Of a DNA stretch of 49,803 nucleotides, positions 13,422 through 21,205 are shown piece after piece. Position numbers and translations under genes: made by a program. Positions within the stretch are counted from its first letter, which is position 1. Each line of letters starts with the position of its first letter. The notes under the pieces are model-generated. The model saw only the letters and a list, made by a program, of their open reading frames with translations, did no database searches and was not told the DNA's origin. The stretch comes from Candidatus Daviesbacteria bacterium (lineage in GTDB: Bacteria > Patescibacteriota > Microgenomatia > Daviesbacterales > UBA10151): the NCBI GenBank assembly GCA_021731695.1, contig JAKFWZ010000045.1:1-49803 (forward strand). The letters run 5' to 3'.

Positions 13422-15410
13422 ATGGCAAAGATTATTGGAATTGATTTAGGAACTACAAATAGCTGTATTGCAGTAATGGAGGGTGGTAAGCCTAAAGTTA
13501 TACACAGTGCAGAAGGAGCAAACACAATCCCTTCGGTTGTGAATCCGGTTAAAAGCATTGTCGGTACTCCGGCAAAAAGACAGGCAATAGTAAATCCTAA
13601 AGAAACTATTTTCTCAGTAAAACGTTTAATGGGCCGAAAATTCAATGATCCTGAAGTTAAAAGAGATATGGAATGGCTTCCGTATGAAGTGAAGTCCGGT
13701 AAAAATGGAATGGCAGTTGTGGTTGTTAATGGTAAAGAATACACACCTCAGGAAATTTCAGCGATGATTTTGCAAAAAATCAAAGTTGATGCAGAGGCTT
13801 ATTTAGGCGAAAAAGTCACTGATGCGGTTATTACAGTTCCTGCATATTTTGATGATTCCCAGCGCCAGGCGACGAAACAGGCCGGAGAAATTGCCGGACT
13901 TAATGTTCAAAGAATTATTAATGAACCAACTGCCGCGGCTCTCGCATATGGACTGGAAAAAGCTAACTCCCATACAATCGCAGTTTATGATCTTGGAGGA
14001 GGAACTTTTGATATTTCGATCCTGGATTTGGGAGACGGGGTATTCGAAGTTAAATCCACAAACGGAGACACTCATTTAGGCGGAGACGATTTTGATCAGA
14101 AAATTATTGATTTTCTTGCAGAAGAATTTAAAAAAGCAGAAGGAATTGATTTGAAGAATGATAAACAGGCTCTGCAAAGATTAAGAGATGCAGCTGAGAA
14201 AGCTAAAATTGAACTTTCTTCTTCTCAGGAAACTGACATTTCAATCCCATTCGTTACAGCTGATGCAACTGGTCCGAAGCATTTAGAGATAAAACTCTCC
14301 AGAGCAAAGCTTGAATCTTTGGTCCAGGAATTAATTGATAAATCTTTTGAGGCAGTAAAATCTGCAATGAAAGATGCGAAAGTCGAGTCAAAAGATATCG
14401 GCGAAGTGGTTTTGGTGGGGGGAATGACCAGAATGCCTGCAGTTCAGGTGGCTGTTGAAAAATTCTTCGGCAAAGAACCTCATAAAGGAATTAATCCGGA
14501 TGAAGTTGTAGCAATCGGAGCTGCAATTCAGGGAGGAGTGTTAGGCGGAGAAGTTAAAGATGTTTTGCTTTTGGACGTTACCCCATTAACATTAGGAATT
14601 GAAACTTTAGGTTCGGTTTCAACTCCTCTAATCCCAAGAAACACCACAATTCCAAGCTCAAAATCAGAAACTTTCTCAACGGCTGCAGATAATCAAACTT
14701 CAGTTGAAATTAATGTTTTGCAGGGTGAGCGTCCAATGGCTTCGGATAATAAATCTTTAGGCAGATTCATCTTAGACGGAATTCCGCCGGCACCAAGAGG
14801 TGTTCCACAAGTTGAAGTGACTTTTGATATTGATGCTAATGGAATCTTAAACGTTAGCGCAAAAGATAAAGCTTCAGGCAAAGAACAAAAGATTACAATC
14901 ACCGGTTCAACAGGTTTGGATAAAGATGAAGTTGAAAAAATGACTAAAGAAGCAGAAGCTAACGCTGAGGCTGATAAGGCTAAAAAAGAGGAAATTGAGG
15001 CTAGAAATCATGCAGATACTTTAGTTTATACAGCTGAAAAATCATTAAAAGATGCGGGCGATAAAGTTCCCGCAGATATTAAAACAGAAGTAGAGGAAAA
15101 GATTAAAGCAGTTAAAGATGCTCAGGGTGGAGCTTTGGATGAACTTAAAACAAAAGCTGATGCCTTAGCTGAGTCATTACAGAAGATTGGTGCTGCAATG
15201 TATGCGGATAAGGGTACAGGGGATAGCGGACAGGGCACAGAAGCGCAGGAAGAACAAAAAACAGAAGGTGATAGTGCTTCAGCCGCCTCCGCTGATAGCT
15301 CCGGCCCGGCTTCGCAAAGCTCCAGCGAGGCGAGCGAGCCAGGGGAAGGTCAGACAGTAGAGGGAGAAGTTGTCGAAGAAGCACCAAAAGATGAAAAGAA
15401 GGAAGAATAG
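13422..15410 (+). CDS. dnaK: Chaperone DnaK (Hsp70)
   Basis: 662 residues. ATPase domain 1-~375 with [14 protein letters not shown], the [15 protein letters not shown] segment and DLGGGTFD; linker [13 protein letters not shown]; substrate-binding domain to ~500; helical lid to ~605. The last ~55 residues are low-complexity (S, A, E, G rich) and encode a GC-rich patch at about 15295-15345 (GGCTTCGC and GCGAGCGAGCC arms), which may be another repeat-derived insertion. It refolds proteins with DnaJ and GrpE. AAAGGA lies 5 nt before the ATG. An intrinsic terminator follows. Confidence 0.97.
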   Translation: MAKIIGIDLGTTNSCIAVMEGGKPKVIHSAEGANTIPSVVNPVKSIVGTPAKRQAIVNPKETIFSVKRLMGRKFNDPEVKRDMEWLPYEVKSGKNGMAVVVVNGKEYTPQEISAMILQKIKVDAEAYLGEKVTDAVITVPAYFDDSQRQATKQAGEIAGLNVQRIINEPTAAALAYGLEKANSHTIAVYDLGGGTFDISILDLGDGVFEVKSTNGDTHLGGDDFDQKIIDFLAEEFKKAEGIDLKNDKQALQRLRDAAEKAKIELSSSQETDISIPFVTADATGPKHLEIKLSRAKLESLVQELIDKSFEAVKSAMKDAKVESKDIGEVVLVGGMTRMPAVQVAVEKFFGKEPHKGINPDEVVAIGAAIQGGVLGGEVKDVLLLDVTPLTLGIETLGSVSTPLIPRNTTIPSSKSETFSTAADNQTSVEINVLQGERPMASDNKSLGRFILDGIPPAPRGVPQVEVTFDIDANGILNVSAKDKASGKEQKITITGSTGLDKDEVEKMTKEAEANAEADKAKKEEIEARNHADTLVYTAEKSLKDAGDKVPADIKTEVEEKIKAVKDAQGGALDELKTKADALAESLQKIGAAMYADKGTGDSGQGTEAQEEQKTEGDSASAASADSSGPASQSSSEASEPGEGQTVEGEVVEEAPKDEKKEE

Positions 15411-15438
15411 ATAGGTAAGCAAAAAGGATTGCAAAATC

Positions 15439-15463
15439 AAAACCCCGTTAATCGGGGTTTTTT
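15439..15463 (+). terminator. Intrinsic terminator after dnaK
   Basis: AAAACCCCG (15439-15447), loop TTAAT, CGGGGTTTT (15453-15461) and a T-run to 15463. It ends the hrcA-grpE-dnaK transcript and separates it from dinD-dnaJ. Confidence 0.9.
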
Positions 15464-15465
15464 AA

Positions 15466-15471
15466 TATAAT
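15466..15471 (+). promoter_or_regulatory. -10 element of dinD, leaderless type
   Basis: A consensus TATAAT lies exactly 6 nt before the dinD ATG. No -35 is visible because the expected place is inside the terminator stem. No LexA-type box (CTGT-N8-ACAG or GAAC-N4-GTTC) is seen nearby. Confidence 0.5.
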
Positions 15472-15477
15472 ACCGAC

Positions 15478-16305
15478 ATGACAAGTAAGTTAGCTGGATT
15501 ACATAGAGACTTTGAGAGCATCAAGAAGATTGATGAAAATGGTTCCGAGTATTGGGAGGCTAGGGAGTTAATGCCTCTTCTGGACTATTCAAGATGGGAA
15601 AATTTTGATATCGCGGTAGAGCGTGCAAAAGAGGCTTGTAATAATAGTAGACAAATTGTTCAAGATCATTTTCGTGATATCACGAAAATGATAATTATAG
15701 CGTCAGGAACACCTAAAGAGACTGAGCGGGGTGTTAACGATTATAAGCTTTCTCGATACGGCTGTTATCTTATAGCGCAGAATGGTGATCCATCTAAACC
15801 TGCAATAGCACGGGCTCAGACTTATTTTGCTATTCAAACTCGACAACAGGAAATTCTTGGTAACTTAAGTGAGAATCAACAAAGACTGTTCCTTAGAGGA
15901 AAAGTAAAAACACAAAATAAAGTTTTAAGCGCAACAGCTTCTAATGCAGGGGTACGGAATTTTGGTAAGTTTAATAATGCGGGTTATGTCGGTTTATATG
16001 GGATGAATAAAAAGAGTGTGCAAACCAGAAAACGAATTGGAAGTGACGATGTACTAGATAGAGCTGGTGCCACCGAGCTTGCAGCCAACCTATTCCGTAT
16101 TACTCAAACCGACGAGAAAATTAAAAGAGAGAATATTAAGGGTGAAGGTAAAGCTACTTTTACTCATATAGTAGTTGGTCAAAAAGTTAGGGAATCAATA
16201 AAAAGTATAGGTGGTACTATGCCTGAGGATTTACCTGTAGAAACTAATATAAAAGAATTAGAAAGACAACAAAAAAAACTTCTGAAGGGTAATACTCAGA
16301 AATAG
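15478..16305 (+). CDS. dinD: DNA-damage-inducible protein D (DinD) homologue
   Basis: 275 residues, close to E. coli DinD over its full length as I recall it: [24 protein letters not shown], the [15 protein letters not shown] stretch, [37 protein letters not shown], and GGTMPEDLP near the end. The N-terminal half belongs to the BRO/KilA-N-associated class. In E. coli the protein inhibits RecA strand exchange (known for that homologue). It sits between dnaK and dnaJ, behind the dnaK terminator, and dnaJ starts 13 nt after it, so dnaJ may be read from the dinD promoter. It is probably acquired. Confidence 0.9.
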   Translation: MTSKLAGLHRDFESIKKIDENGSEYWEARELMPLLDYSRWENFDIAVERAKEACNNSRQIVQDHFRDITKMIIIASGTPKETERGVNDYKLSRYGCYLIAQNGDPSKPAIARAQTYFAIQTRQQEILGNLSENQQRLFLRGKVKTQNKVLSATASNAGVRNFGKFNNAGYVGLYGMNKKSVQTRKRIGSDDVLDRAGATELAANLFRITQTDEKIKRENIKGEGKATFTHIVVGQKVRESIKSIGGTMPEDLPVETNIKELERQQKKLLKGNTQK

Positions 16306-16318
16306 TGAAAAATTAATT

Positions 16319-17257
16319 ATGGCAGCAAAGAAAGATTTTTACGAAGTATTAGGAATAAATAAATCAGCCTCTGAAGCAGAGATTAAATCTGCGTACAGAA
16401 AATTAGCCAGACAACATCATCCGGATATTGATAAGTCTTCGGGGGCTGCAGAAAAATTTAAAGAAATATCCGAGGCATACCAGGTTTTATCTGATGCAAA
16501 TAAAAAGAAAACCTACGATCAATTCGGTCATGCAGCTTTCGATAGGAACGGAGGAATGGGCGGAGGGAATCCGTTTAACGGCGGAGGATTCGATCCTTTT
16601 GCGGGCGGTCAGGGCCAGGGAAATCCGTTTGGCGGGTTTTCATATTCATGGTCTTCAAACGGTGGAGATGCAAATTTCGAAGACCCCTTTGATTTATTCA
16701 ATCAAATCTTTGGTATGGCTGGAGGCGGTTCGCCGTTTGGCGCAGGGACGAGACGCCGCCCGACATATTCTCTGAGCCTGACTTTTGATGAGGCGATTAA
16801 AGGAGTTGAGAAAGAAATAGAGATAGAAACTCAAACAGAAAAAGGCAGAACAGAGAGAAAAAGAATGAAAATTAAGATTCCTGCAGGAGTTGATGATGGA
16901 ACCAGAATGCGTTTTAACGATATAGATATGGTTTTTCGGGTTACAAGATCGGATAAATTTATGAGAGAGGGAGCAGATATTTTCACCGATATCACTCTTT
17001 CAATTCCTCAAATTGTTTTGGGAGATACGATAGAAATTGAGACTATCAATGGTTCGGTCAAAGTTAAAGTACCACCATCAACTCAACCAAATTCTTTGAT
17101 TAGAATTAAGGCTAAGGGAGTCGCAAATTTAAGAGGCGGATTTGGTGATCACTATGTCAGAGTCAAACTTGGTATGCCGAAAACTTTAAGCAATGATGAG
17201 AAAAAGCTTTATGAGGGGTTAAGAGCAATTCAGGGAAAGAAAAAGGGCTGGTTTTAA
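16319..17257 (+). CDS. dnaJ: DnaJ-class chaperone without zinc finger (CbpA-like)
   Basis: 312 residues. J domain 4-70 with HPD at 34-36, a Gly/Phe-rich linker (about 77-145), then the two beta C-terminal domains (about 150-305). The four CxxCxGxG zinc motifs of canonical DnaJ are absent, so it is a class B co-chaperone like CbpA. It stimulates DnaK ATPase. It follows dinD by 13 nt and has no Shine-Dalgarno sequence. It stops 2 nt before the stop of the convergent gene. Confidence 0.9.
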   Translation: MAAKKDFYEVLGINKSASEAEIKSAYRKLARQHHPDIDKSSGAAEKFKEISEAYQVLSDANKKKTYDQFGHAAFDRNGGMGGGNPFNGGGFDPFAGGQGQGNPFGGFSYSWSSNGGDANFEDPFDLFNQIFGMAGGGSPFGAGTRRRPTYSLSLTFDEAIKGVEKEIEIETQTEKGRTERKRMKIKIPAGVDDGTRMRFNDIDMVFRVTRSDKFMREGADIFTDITLSIPQIVLGDTIEIETINGSVKVKVPPSTQPNSLIRIKAKGVANLRGGFGDHYVRVKLGMPKTLSNDEKKLYEGLRAIQGKKKGWF

Positions 17258-17259
17258 TT

Positions 17260-17565
17260 TTAGGGGTGTCTGAGTGGTGGATGGGGTTGTTGTGTTATCC
17301 AGAGAAATATATAGGCAGGAGTGCGTTCTTCTGGTTTGTTTAGAATTCTGCGATATATTTCTATAGCCTCTCTTCCAAAACTAGTCCTCCCTTTTAGGTG
17401 TTGGTAAAATTCTAAAGGTGTGCAGGAGGTTTGTCCATTCCAGCTTGTGACATTACCTCTAAAAAAAGGAGCACCCAAAGCTACTTTTAAAGCTCCAGTG
17501 AGGACTCTTGCAAATTCCCTGCCATGAGTTGGGCGGTCAAGATAAGATTCTGGTGTAGTTGCCAT
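17260..17565 (-). CDS. Hypothetical protein
   Basis: 101 residues, no recognised family. It has an ordinary mixed composition (GREFARVLTGALKVALG helix, then C- and W-containing stretch, then FGREAIEIYRRILNKP helix), no signal peptide and no membrane segment. TAAATT lies 6 nt and TGTTAAAAT about 11 nt before the ATG (minus strand), so it may have its own leaderless promoter. It converges on dnaJ. Coding is likely but not certain. Confidence 0.5.
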   Translation of the reverse strand: MATTPESYLDRPTHGREFARVLTGALKVALGAPFFRGNVTSWNGQTSCTPLEFYQHLKGRTSFGREAIEIYRRILNKPEERTPAYIFLWITQQPHPPLRHP

Positions 17566-17621
17566 TTTGAGAATTTATTTTAACACAGATTATTTTAGCT
17601 AAGAAAAAAGGCTGGTTTTAG

Positions 17622-17819
17622 CTATTTGCTCTGATTTGCTTTTGACAGATAAAAAAAGCCAATTATTATAAGGAAAATTGGTAAGAAAAAATCAGTAAGC
17701 TCGTTAAGCGTTAAATTGCCTAAATTTCTGTTGCTGTACTGCATACTATCTATGATAAGTACGATTATGCTCGGAAAAATTATGAAGAAAGAAAGATATT
17801 TTAATCTTTTGGGGCTCAT
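17622..17819 (-). CDS. Small hypothetical membrane protein
   Basis: 65 residues with two transmembrane segments (about 8-24 and 43-60) and basic ends. It overlaps the upstream membrane protein gene by 4 bp (ATGA), which supports coupled translation and a shared role. No family is recognised. Confidence 0.6.
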   Translation of the reverse strand: MSPKRLKYLSFFIIFPSIIVLIIDSMQYSNRNLGNLTLNELTDFFLPIFLIIIGFFYLSKANQSK

Positions 17820-18466
17820 GACTTCTTTAAATTGAAGTAGTAGGCAACTGCGACATATCCAAAATAAATTGATAAAATTCCGGATAAAATTGACATTAAG
17901 AATCCCCCGACTAGACTGTCCTGACCGCCTATTAGGCCTACAACAGATGAAAGCACTATACTAACGACAATAGCAATAACAAACAGTGCAAAAGTTTTCC
18001 ACCAGTGCCCTTTAATCAGCTCTTTGCTCTTTTTAAGTGCTGACATACCGGAAAGTCCCTGATCTAAAACTGAATAGCTTGAGAGATACCAATAGACACC
18101 AAAGAATATTGCCACCGGAATGCCGATTATCGTAACCGTTAAAAGCAGTATAAAAATAAAGATAAGAAGATAAGTTAAAAATAGCCGCCATAGTTTATCT
18201 TTTAAACCTGAATCATTTAAATCTAAAACTTTTGCATAATCAAACTTATCAATTGGTGAACGATAGGTTTTAAGGAGTGCAATTTGACTAAATAAAACCA
18301 CAGGGATCATGAAAATGTTTAAGATATCTACGTTCGTTAAGTAGGCCAGTAAAAATATAGCTGCTTCAAGGCCGACAAAAAGTGGCACAACAGAACTGGA
18401 ATTTTTCTTGAAAGACTCAAGCGCCGTTGTTAAAAGTTGTCCAATTGTAAGTTCTGACGATGGCAT
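17816..18466 (-). CDS. Integral membrane protein, GPDPase-membrane-domain-like
   Basis: 216 residues, about six hydrophobic segments. The pattern of an amphipathic start (LTIGQLLTTALESFKKN), TM pairs and the SALKKSKELIKGHWWKTF motif is that of the membrane domain found next to glycerophosphodiester phosphodiesterases and in many stand-alone integral membrane proteins. It probably affects membrane or lipid homeostasis, but no enzyme motif is present. It lies 9 nt after the DUF1189 gene and overlaps the next gene by 4 bp, forming an operon. Confidence 0.65.
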   Translation of the reverse strand: MPSSELTIGQLLTTALESFKKNSSSVVPLFVGLEAAIFLLAYLTNVDILNIFMIPVVLFSQIALLKTYRSPIDKFDYAKVLDLNDSGLKDKLWRLFLTYLLIFIFILLLTVTIIGIPVAIFFGVYWYLSSYSVLDQGLSGMSALKKSKELIKGHWWKTFALFVIAIVVSIVLSSVVGLIGGQDSLVGGFLMSILSGILSIYFGYVAVAYYFNLKKS

Positions 18467-18475
18467 AACCTGATA

Positions 18476-19312
18476 TTAAACCCTTCTCGGTGAATTTTGC
18501 AAGTTAACAGTTGCAACACAGAGAGTAATCAGAGTAAAAAGGAACGGAAAACCTGTAAATCCGGTATATGTTGAGGTTGCTATTACCGCAGTATCCATAA
18601 AAAGCCCTAAAGTTGCGGCATAGATTGCAGTTATGTAAGAAGTTTTATAAGTTAACTCCCATTTAAAAACTGCGGATAAAATAAAAATTAAAGCAGCCAG
18701 AATAAAGAAATAAAGCAATTTAAAAGTAAGTCCAATAAAAAAAACGAGGAACATGAAGATCATGAGTAATGGTCCGACTGCATTTAGCCAAGGGCTTGCT
18801 TTTGAAACCCATTCGTTAACAAGGTCCTTATTTAAGATGAAATTTCCTATTTCAGTTAAAGCCATTGATCTTTGCTCGTTGTTGTTATTGCTTTGATAAA
18901 AAAACGAATCGCGGGTTAGCCATCCAACCGTTTTATATTGAGTAAATTGAGCGGCGGAATAAGGGGTTTTGGTATCGATTACGATTAAATTATTGTAACC
19001 TTCTGAAGCCTCCTGATCAGTAGCGGGGAAGGGCACAAAGAATGGTTCCTCGGCATTTGTTGAAACAATGCCGTTATTTATCTCAACAACCAAATCTGAT
19101 GGATATGAAGTAACCGCCTGGTTAATAAAAACCTTAAGATCCTGCGGAATCTGAACTAAAAGGCTATAAGAAAGGAGCAAAACGTTCAAAAGAGTGACAA
19201 TTAAAATTAGTAAAAAGAAATATTTTATAGTTGAACCAAGAGACTTCTTTTTTAAGCTTTCGTAAAACTGCGGATTATAAACCGATGATTTTATGGTCTG
19301 TAAAAAGTTCAT
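18476..19312 (-). CDS. DUF1189 family membrane protein
   Basis: 278 residues. N-terminal FLQTIKSSVYNPQFYESLKKKS stretch, a transmembrane segment (about 30-52), an extracytoplasmic domain (about 55-180) and four C-terminal membrane segments match DUF1189, a family of unknown function widespread in Firmicutes and Patescibacteria. It leads a three-gene minus-strand operon. The promoter on the minus strand is TTGACA-17-TAACAT with only 7 nt to the ATG. Confidence 0.75.
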   Translation of the reverse strand: MNFLQTIKSSVYNPQFYESLKKKSLGSTIKYFFLLILIVTLLNVLLLSYSLLVQIPQDLKVFINQAVTSYPSDLVVEINNGIVSTNAEEPFFVPFPATDQEASEGYNNLIVIDTKTPYSAAQFTQYKTVGWLTRDSFFYQSNNNNEQRSMALTEIGNFILNKDLVNEWVSKASPWLNAVGPLLMIFMFLVFFIGLTFKLLYFFILAALIFILSAVFKWELTYKTSYITAIYAATLGLFMDTAVIATSTYTGFTGFPFLFTLITLCVATVNLQNSPRRV

Positions 19313-19319
19313 CTTTTAA

Positions 19320-19348
19320 ATGTTACCTGCAGGAAGTAAGGCTGTCAA
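19320..19348 (-). promoter_or_regulatory. Promoter of the DUF1189 operon, leaderless type
   Basis: Minus strand: consensus TTGACA (19343-19348), 17-bp spacer, TAACAT (19320-19325), 7 nt to the ATG at 19312. Confidence 0.65.
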
Positions 19349-19381
19349 ACAGAAGGTAGGTTTATTTTATGGATCCCCGTC

Positions 19382-19400
19382 TGTCTGCCGTCAGGCAGGC
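19382..19400. repeat. GC-rich palindrome, intergenic
   Basis: TGTCTGCCGTCAGGCAGGC differs at one base from the palindrome inside tpiA (1096-1115). It folds as CTGCC/GGCAG or TGCCTG-type alternatives. Confidence 0.65.
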
Positions 19401-19449
19401 ATTCGCGAGGATGACAAGCCAAATTTTTAATTATATTCGGCTTGTCAGC

Positions 19450-19478
19450 TTGACTTATCTACCCGTTGGGATTAAAAT
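19450..19478 (+). promoter_or_regulatory. nusA operon promoter
   Basis: TTGACT (19450-19455), 17-bp spacer, TAAAAT (19473-19478). This leaves a leader of about 180 nt, unlike the many leaderless genes here. Confidence 0.6.
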
Positions 19479-19506
19479 TTACCTAAACTTGAGCGTGGTG
19501 GTTTCG

Positions 19507-19553
19507 AAGGTGGGCTTGTCCCACCTTTATTTAAATCTGAGCCCAGATTTAAA
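19507..19553 (+). promoter_or_regulatory. Tandem leader hairpins upstream of nusA
   Basis: AAGGTGGG/CCCACCTT (19507-19514 and 19520-19527, loop CTTGT) is followed 2 nt later by TTTAAATCTG/CAGATTTAAA (19530-19539 and 19544-19553, loop AGCC). Both stems are perfect. The first has a partly U-rich 3' side (TTTATTTAAAT) and might act as an attenuator, with NusA itself a plausible effector (inference). Confidence 0.55.
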
Positions 19554-19558
19554 AAGGA

Positions 19559-19640
19559 CCAAGTAGCAAGATACAAGAAACAAAAATTTTGATTTTTGAA
19601 AATTGGAATTTGTTTGGAAAACTTGTTATTTGTCTCTTGG
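19559..19640 (+). repeat. CAAG-type palindromic element, copy 4
   Basis: Short copy: starts CCAAGTAGCAAGATACAAG with AAACAAAAATTTT, has a short AT core and ends GTTTGGAAAACTTG and CTCTTGG. Same orientation towards nusA as the copies before grpE and the RNase J gene. Confidence 0.75.
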
Positions 19641-19664
19641 AAATTACGACTAAAAGGAGTCTTT

Positions 19665-21089
19665 ATGCCGATACAAGCAAGAACAGAATTTGCAGCTGCG
19701 ATAAATCAAATAGCCTCTGAAAAAGGGGTTGATGTTGAAGTGGTTTTAGATGCCATCAGACAGGCAGCCTTAGCCGCTTACAGAAAAGATCTGTCTTTCA
19801 GAAACGAATCAATCCCTGATGATTTTGAGGAACTAGAAGCTAAACTTGATGGCTCAACCGGCGAAATCTCAATCTGGCGAGGTGAAACCAACATTACGCC
19901 TCCAGGATTTGCAAGGATTGCTGCACAAACTGCTAAACAGGTTATTACTCAAAAACTTCACGAGGCTGAAAAAGGTGCGATTATAAATGAATACGAGCAA
20001 AAGGTTGGAACAGTTATTTCGGGTGCAATTCAGAGACAGGAAGGCAATACTTATTTTGTTGATCTTGGAAGGGCAGAAGGGTTGTTGCCTCCGCCTGAGC
20101 AGTCAAGAGACGAATTTTATACCCAAAACCAAAGATTAAAGTTTTACATTAAGGAGATCAGAGAAACCTCGAGGGGACCCGAAGTTATTGTTTCAAGAAC
20201 TGATCCGGGATTAGTTAAGGGATTATTTGCAATGGAAGTTCCGGAAATTCAATCCGGTGTTGTTGAAATTAAGGAAATCGCGCGTGAAGCCGGGGGCAGA
20301 TGCAAAGTAGCAGTTGTTTCAAATCAGGATGGTGTTGATCCTGTAGGCAGTATGGTTGGACAAAAAGGAGTAAGAGTTCAGGCAGTAATTAACGAATTAG
20401 GTGAGGAAAAGATTGACATTATCATGTATTCAGACGAGCCTAAAAAGTTTATTGCTTCATCTTTATCTCCGGCAAAAGATGTTGAAGTTTCACTTGACGA
20501 AGAAAATAAAGTGGCAACTGTTAGAATCCCTGACGCGCAGCTTTCTCTCGCAATCGGAAAAGGCGGACAAAACGTTAGACTCGCGGCTAAATTAACTGGT
20601 TGGAAAATAGATATTGTCGGTTTGGGAGATACACCTAAAGAAGAAGAACCAACACACCCCTCCGAAGGAGGCAAAACTACTGAAGAAGTTGCGGCAGAAG
20701 AAGAAGCATCAAAAGCTAAAGAAACGACGGAGGTGACTGAGGAGACGAAGGAGGCTGAGGTAAAGCCAGAAGAAACAGTTGAAGCGCCAGCTGAAGAGGT
20801 AAAAGAGCCTGAGGAAGAAGTAACTGAGGTGACTGAGGAAACGAAGGACACTGAGGGAAGCACAGAAGAAGCAAAAGCCGCAGAAGAGTCTGCTGAAACT
20901 GAATCAACTGAGCCTGCTGTATCTGAAGAATCTGCGGCACCATCTGAATCTGCAGATGCAACAGAGGGTGTAGCTGAAGAATCTGAGTTTGAAAAAGTTG
21001 AAGAGGAAAAAATTTCAAAAGAAGAAGCCGGGGAAAAAGAAGAGGAAGTAAAAGAAGTTGAAAATCAGGATAGCGACGATGGAAAATAG
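19665..21089 (+). CDS. nusA: Transcription termination/antitermination factor NusA
   Basis: 474 residues. N-terminal RNA-polymerase-binding domain (1-~125), S1 domain (about 130-200), KH1 and KH2 domains including VGSMVGQKGVRVQAV and LAIGKGGQNVRLAAKLTGWKI. From about residue 322 to the end the protein is an acidic low-complexity tail of E, T, A, V repeats instead of ordered domains. The ATG at 19665 has AAAAGGAG 5 nt upstream; a longer in-frame start at 19596 lies inside a repeat element and is rejected. A 13-bp palindrome (20659-20671) is translated at the start of the tail. Confidence 0.95.
   Translation: MPIQARTEFAAAINQIASEKGVDVEVVLDAIRQAALAAYRKDLSFRNESIPDDFEELEAKLDGSTGEISIWRGETNITPPGFARIAAQTAKQVITQKLHEAEKGAIINEYEQKVGTVISGAIQRQEGNTYFVDLGRAEGLLPPPEQSRDEFYTQNQRLKFYIKEIRETSRGPEVIVSRTDPGLVKGLFAMEVPEIQSGVVEIKEIAREAGGRCKVAVVSNQDGVDPVGSMVGQKGVRVQAVINELGEEKIDIIMYSDEPKKFIASSLSPAKDVEVSLDEENKVATVRIPDAQLSLAIGKGGQNVRLAAKLTGWKIDIVGLGDTPKEEEPTHPSEGGKTTEEVAAEEEASKAKETTEVTEETKEAEVKPEETVEAPAEEVKEPEEEVTEVTEETKDTEGSTEEAKAAEESAETESTEPAVSEESAAPSESADATEGVAEESEFEKVEEEKISKEEAGEKEEEVKEVENQDSDDGK
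20659..20671. repeat. Short palindrome inside nusA
   Basis: CCTCC-GAA-GGAGG, preceded by ACACACC, is translated as HPSEGG at the junction between the KH domains and the acidic tail. It may be a remnant of a palindromic element, but it is short. Confidence 0.45.
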
Positions 21090-21091
21090 AT

Positions 21092-21200
21092 TATGGAAGA
21101 TGGTATTTTGATGATTGAAAATGAAAGATAGAAATTTTCTAACCTCAATCTTCTAACTTTCTACCACTACCTTCAACCCTCCACTCTCTATCCTCAATAA
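21092..21200 (+). repeat. Purine/pyrimidine inverted element between nusA and infB
   Basis: The 116-bp gap has a purine-rich left half (GGAAGATGGT, GATGATTGAAAATGAAAGATAGAAA) and a pyrimidine-rich right half (CTTCTAACTTTCTACC, CCTCCACTCTCTATCCTC) that pair imperfectly. The layout is like that of the elements before lepA and dnaK. No Shine-Dalgarno sequence precedes infB. Confidence 0.5.
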
Positions 21201-21205
21201 TAAAT

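Larger units (their letters stand above)
19349..19664 (+). other. nusA upstream region: repeats, promoter and hairpin leader
   Basis: This stretch of more than 300 bp has no credible gene. From left to right it holds a GC-rich palindrome (19382-19400) that matches the tpiA insert, a perfect inverted repeat TGACAAGCC/GGCTTGTCA (19412-19420 and 19439-19447), the nusA promoter, two stable leader hairpins (19507-19527 and 19530-19553), copy 4 of the CAAG-type element and the nusA ribosome-binding site AAAAGGAG (19652-19659). Confidence 0.75.

Noticed and set aside
15400-15478. SOS control of dinD
   Set aside because: No LexA-type box is visible upstream; DinD in the name comes from homology only.
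19369-19566. Frame of 65 codons before nusA
   Set aside because: Runs through palindromes, the nusA promoter and two leader hairpins.
20378-20863. Antisense frame of 161 codons opposite nusA
   Set aside because: Serine/valine-rich shadow of the acidic GAA/GAG codons of the NusA tail.
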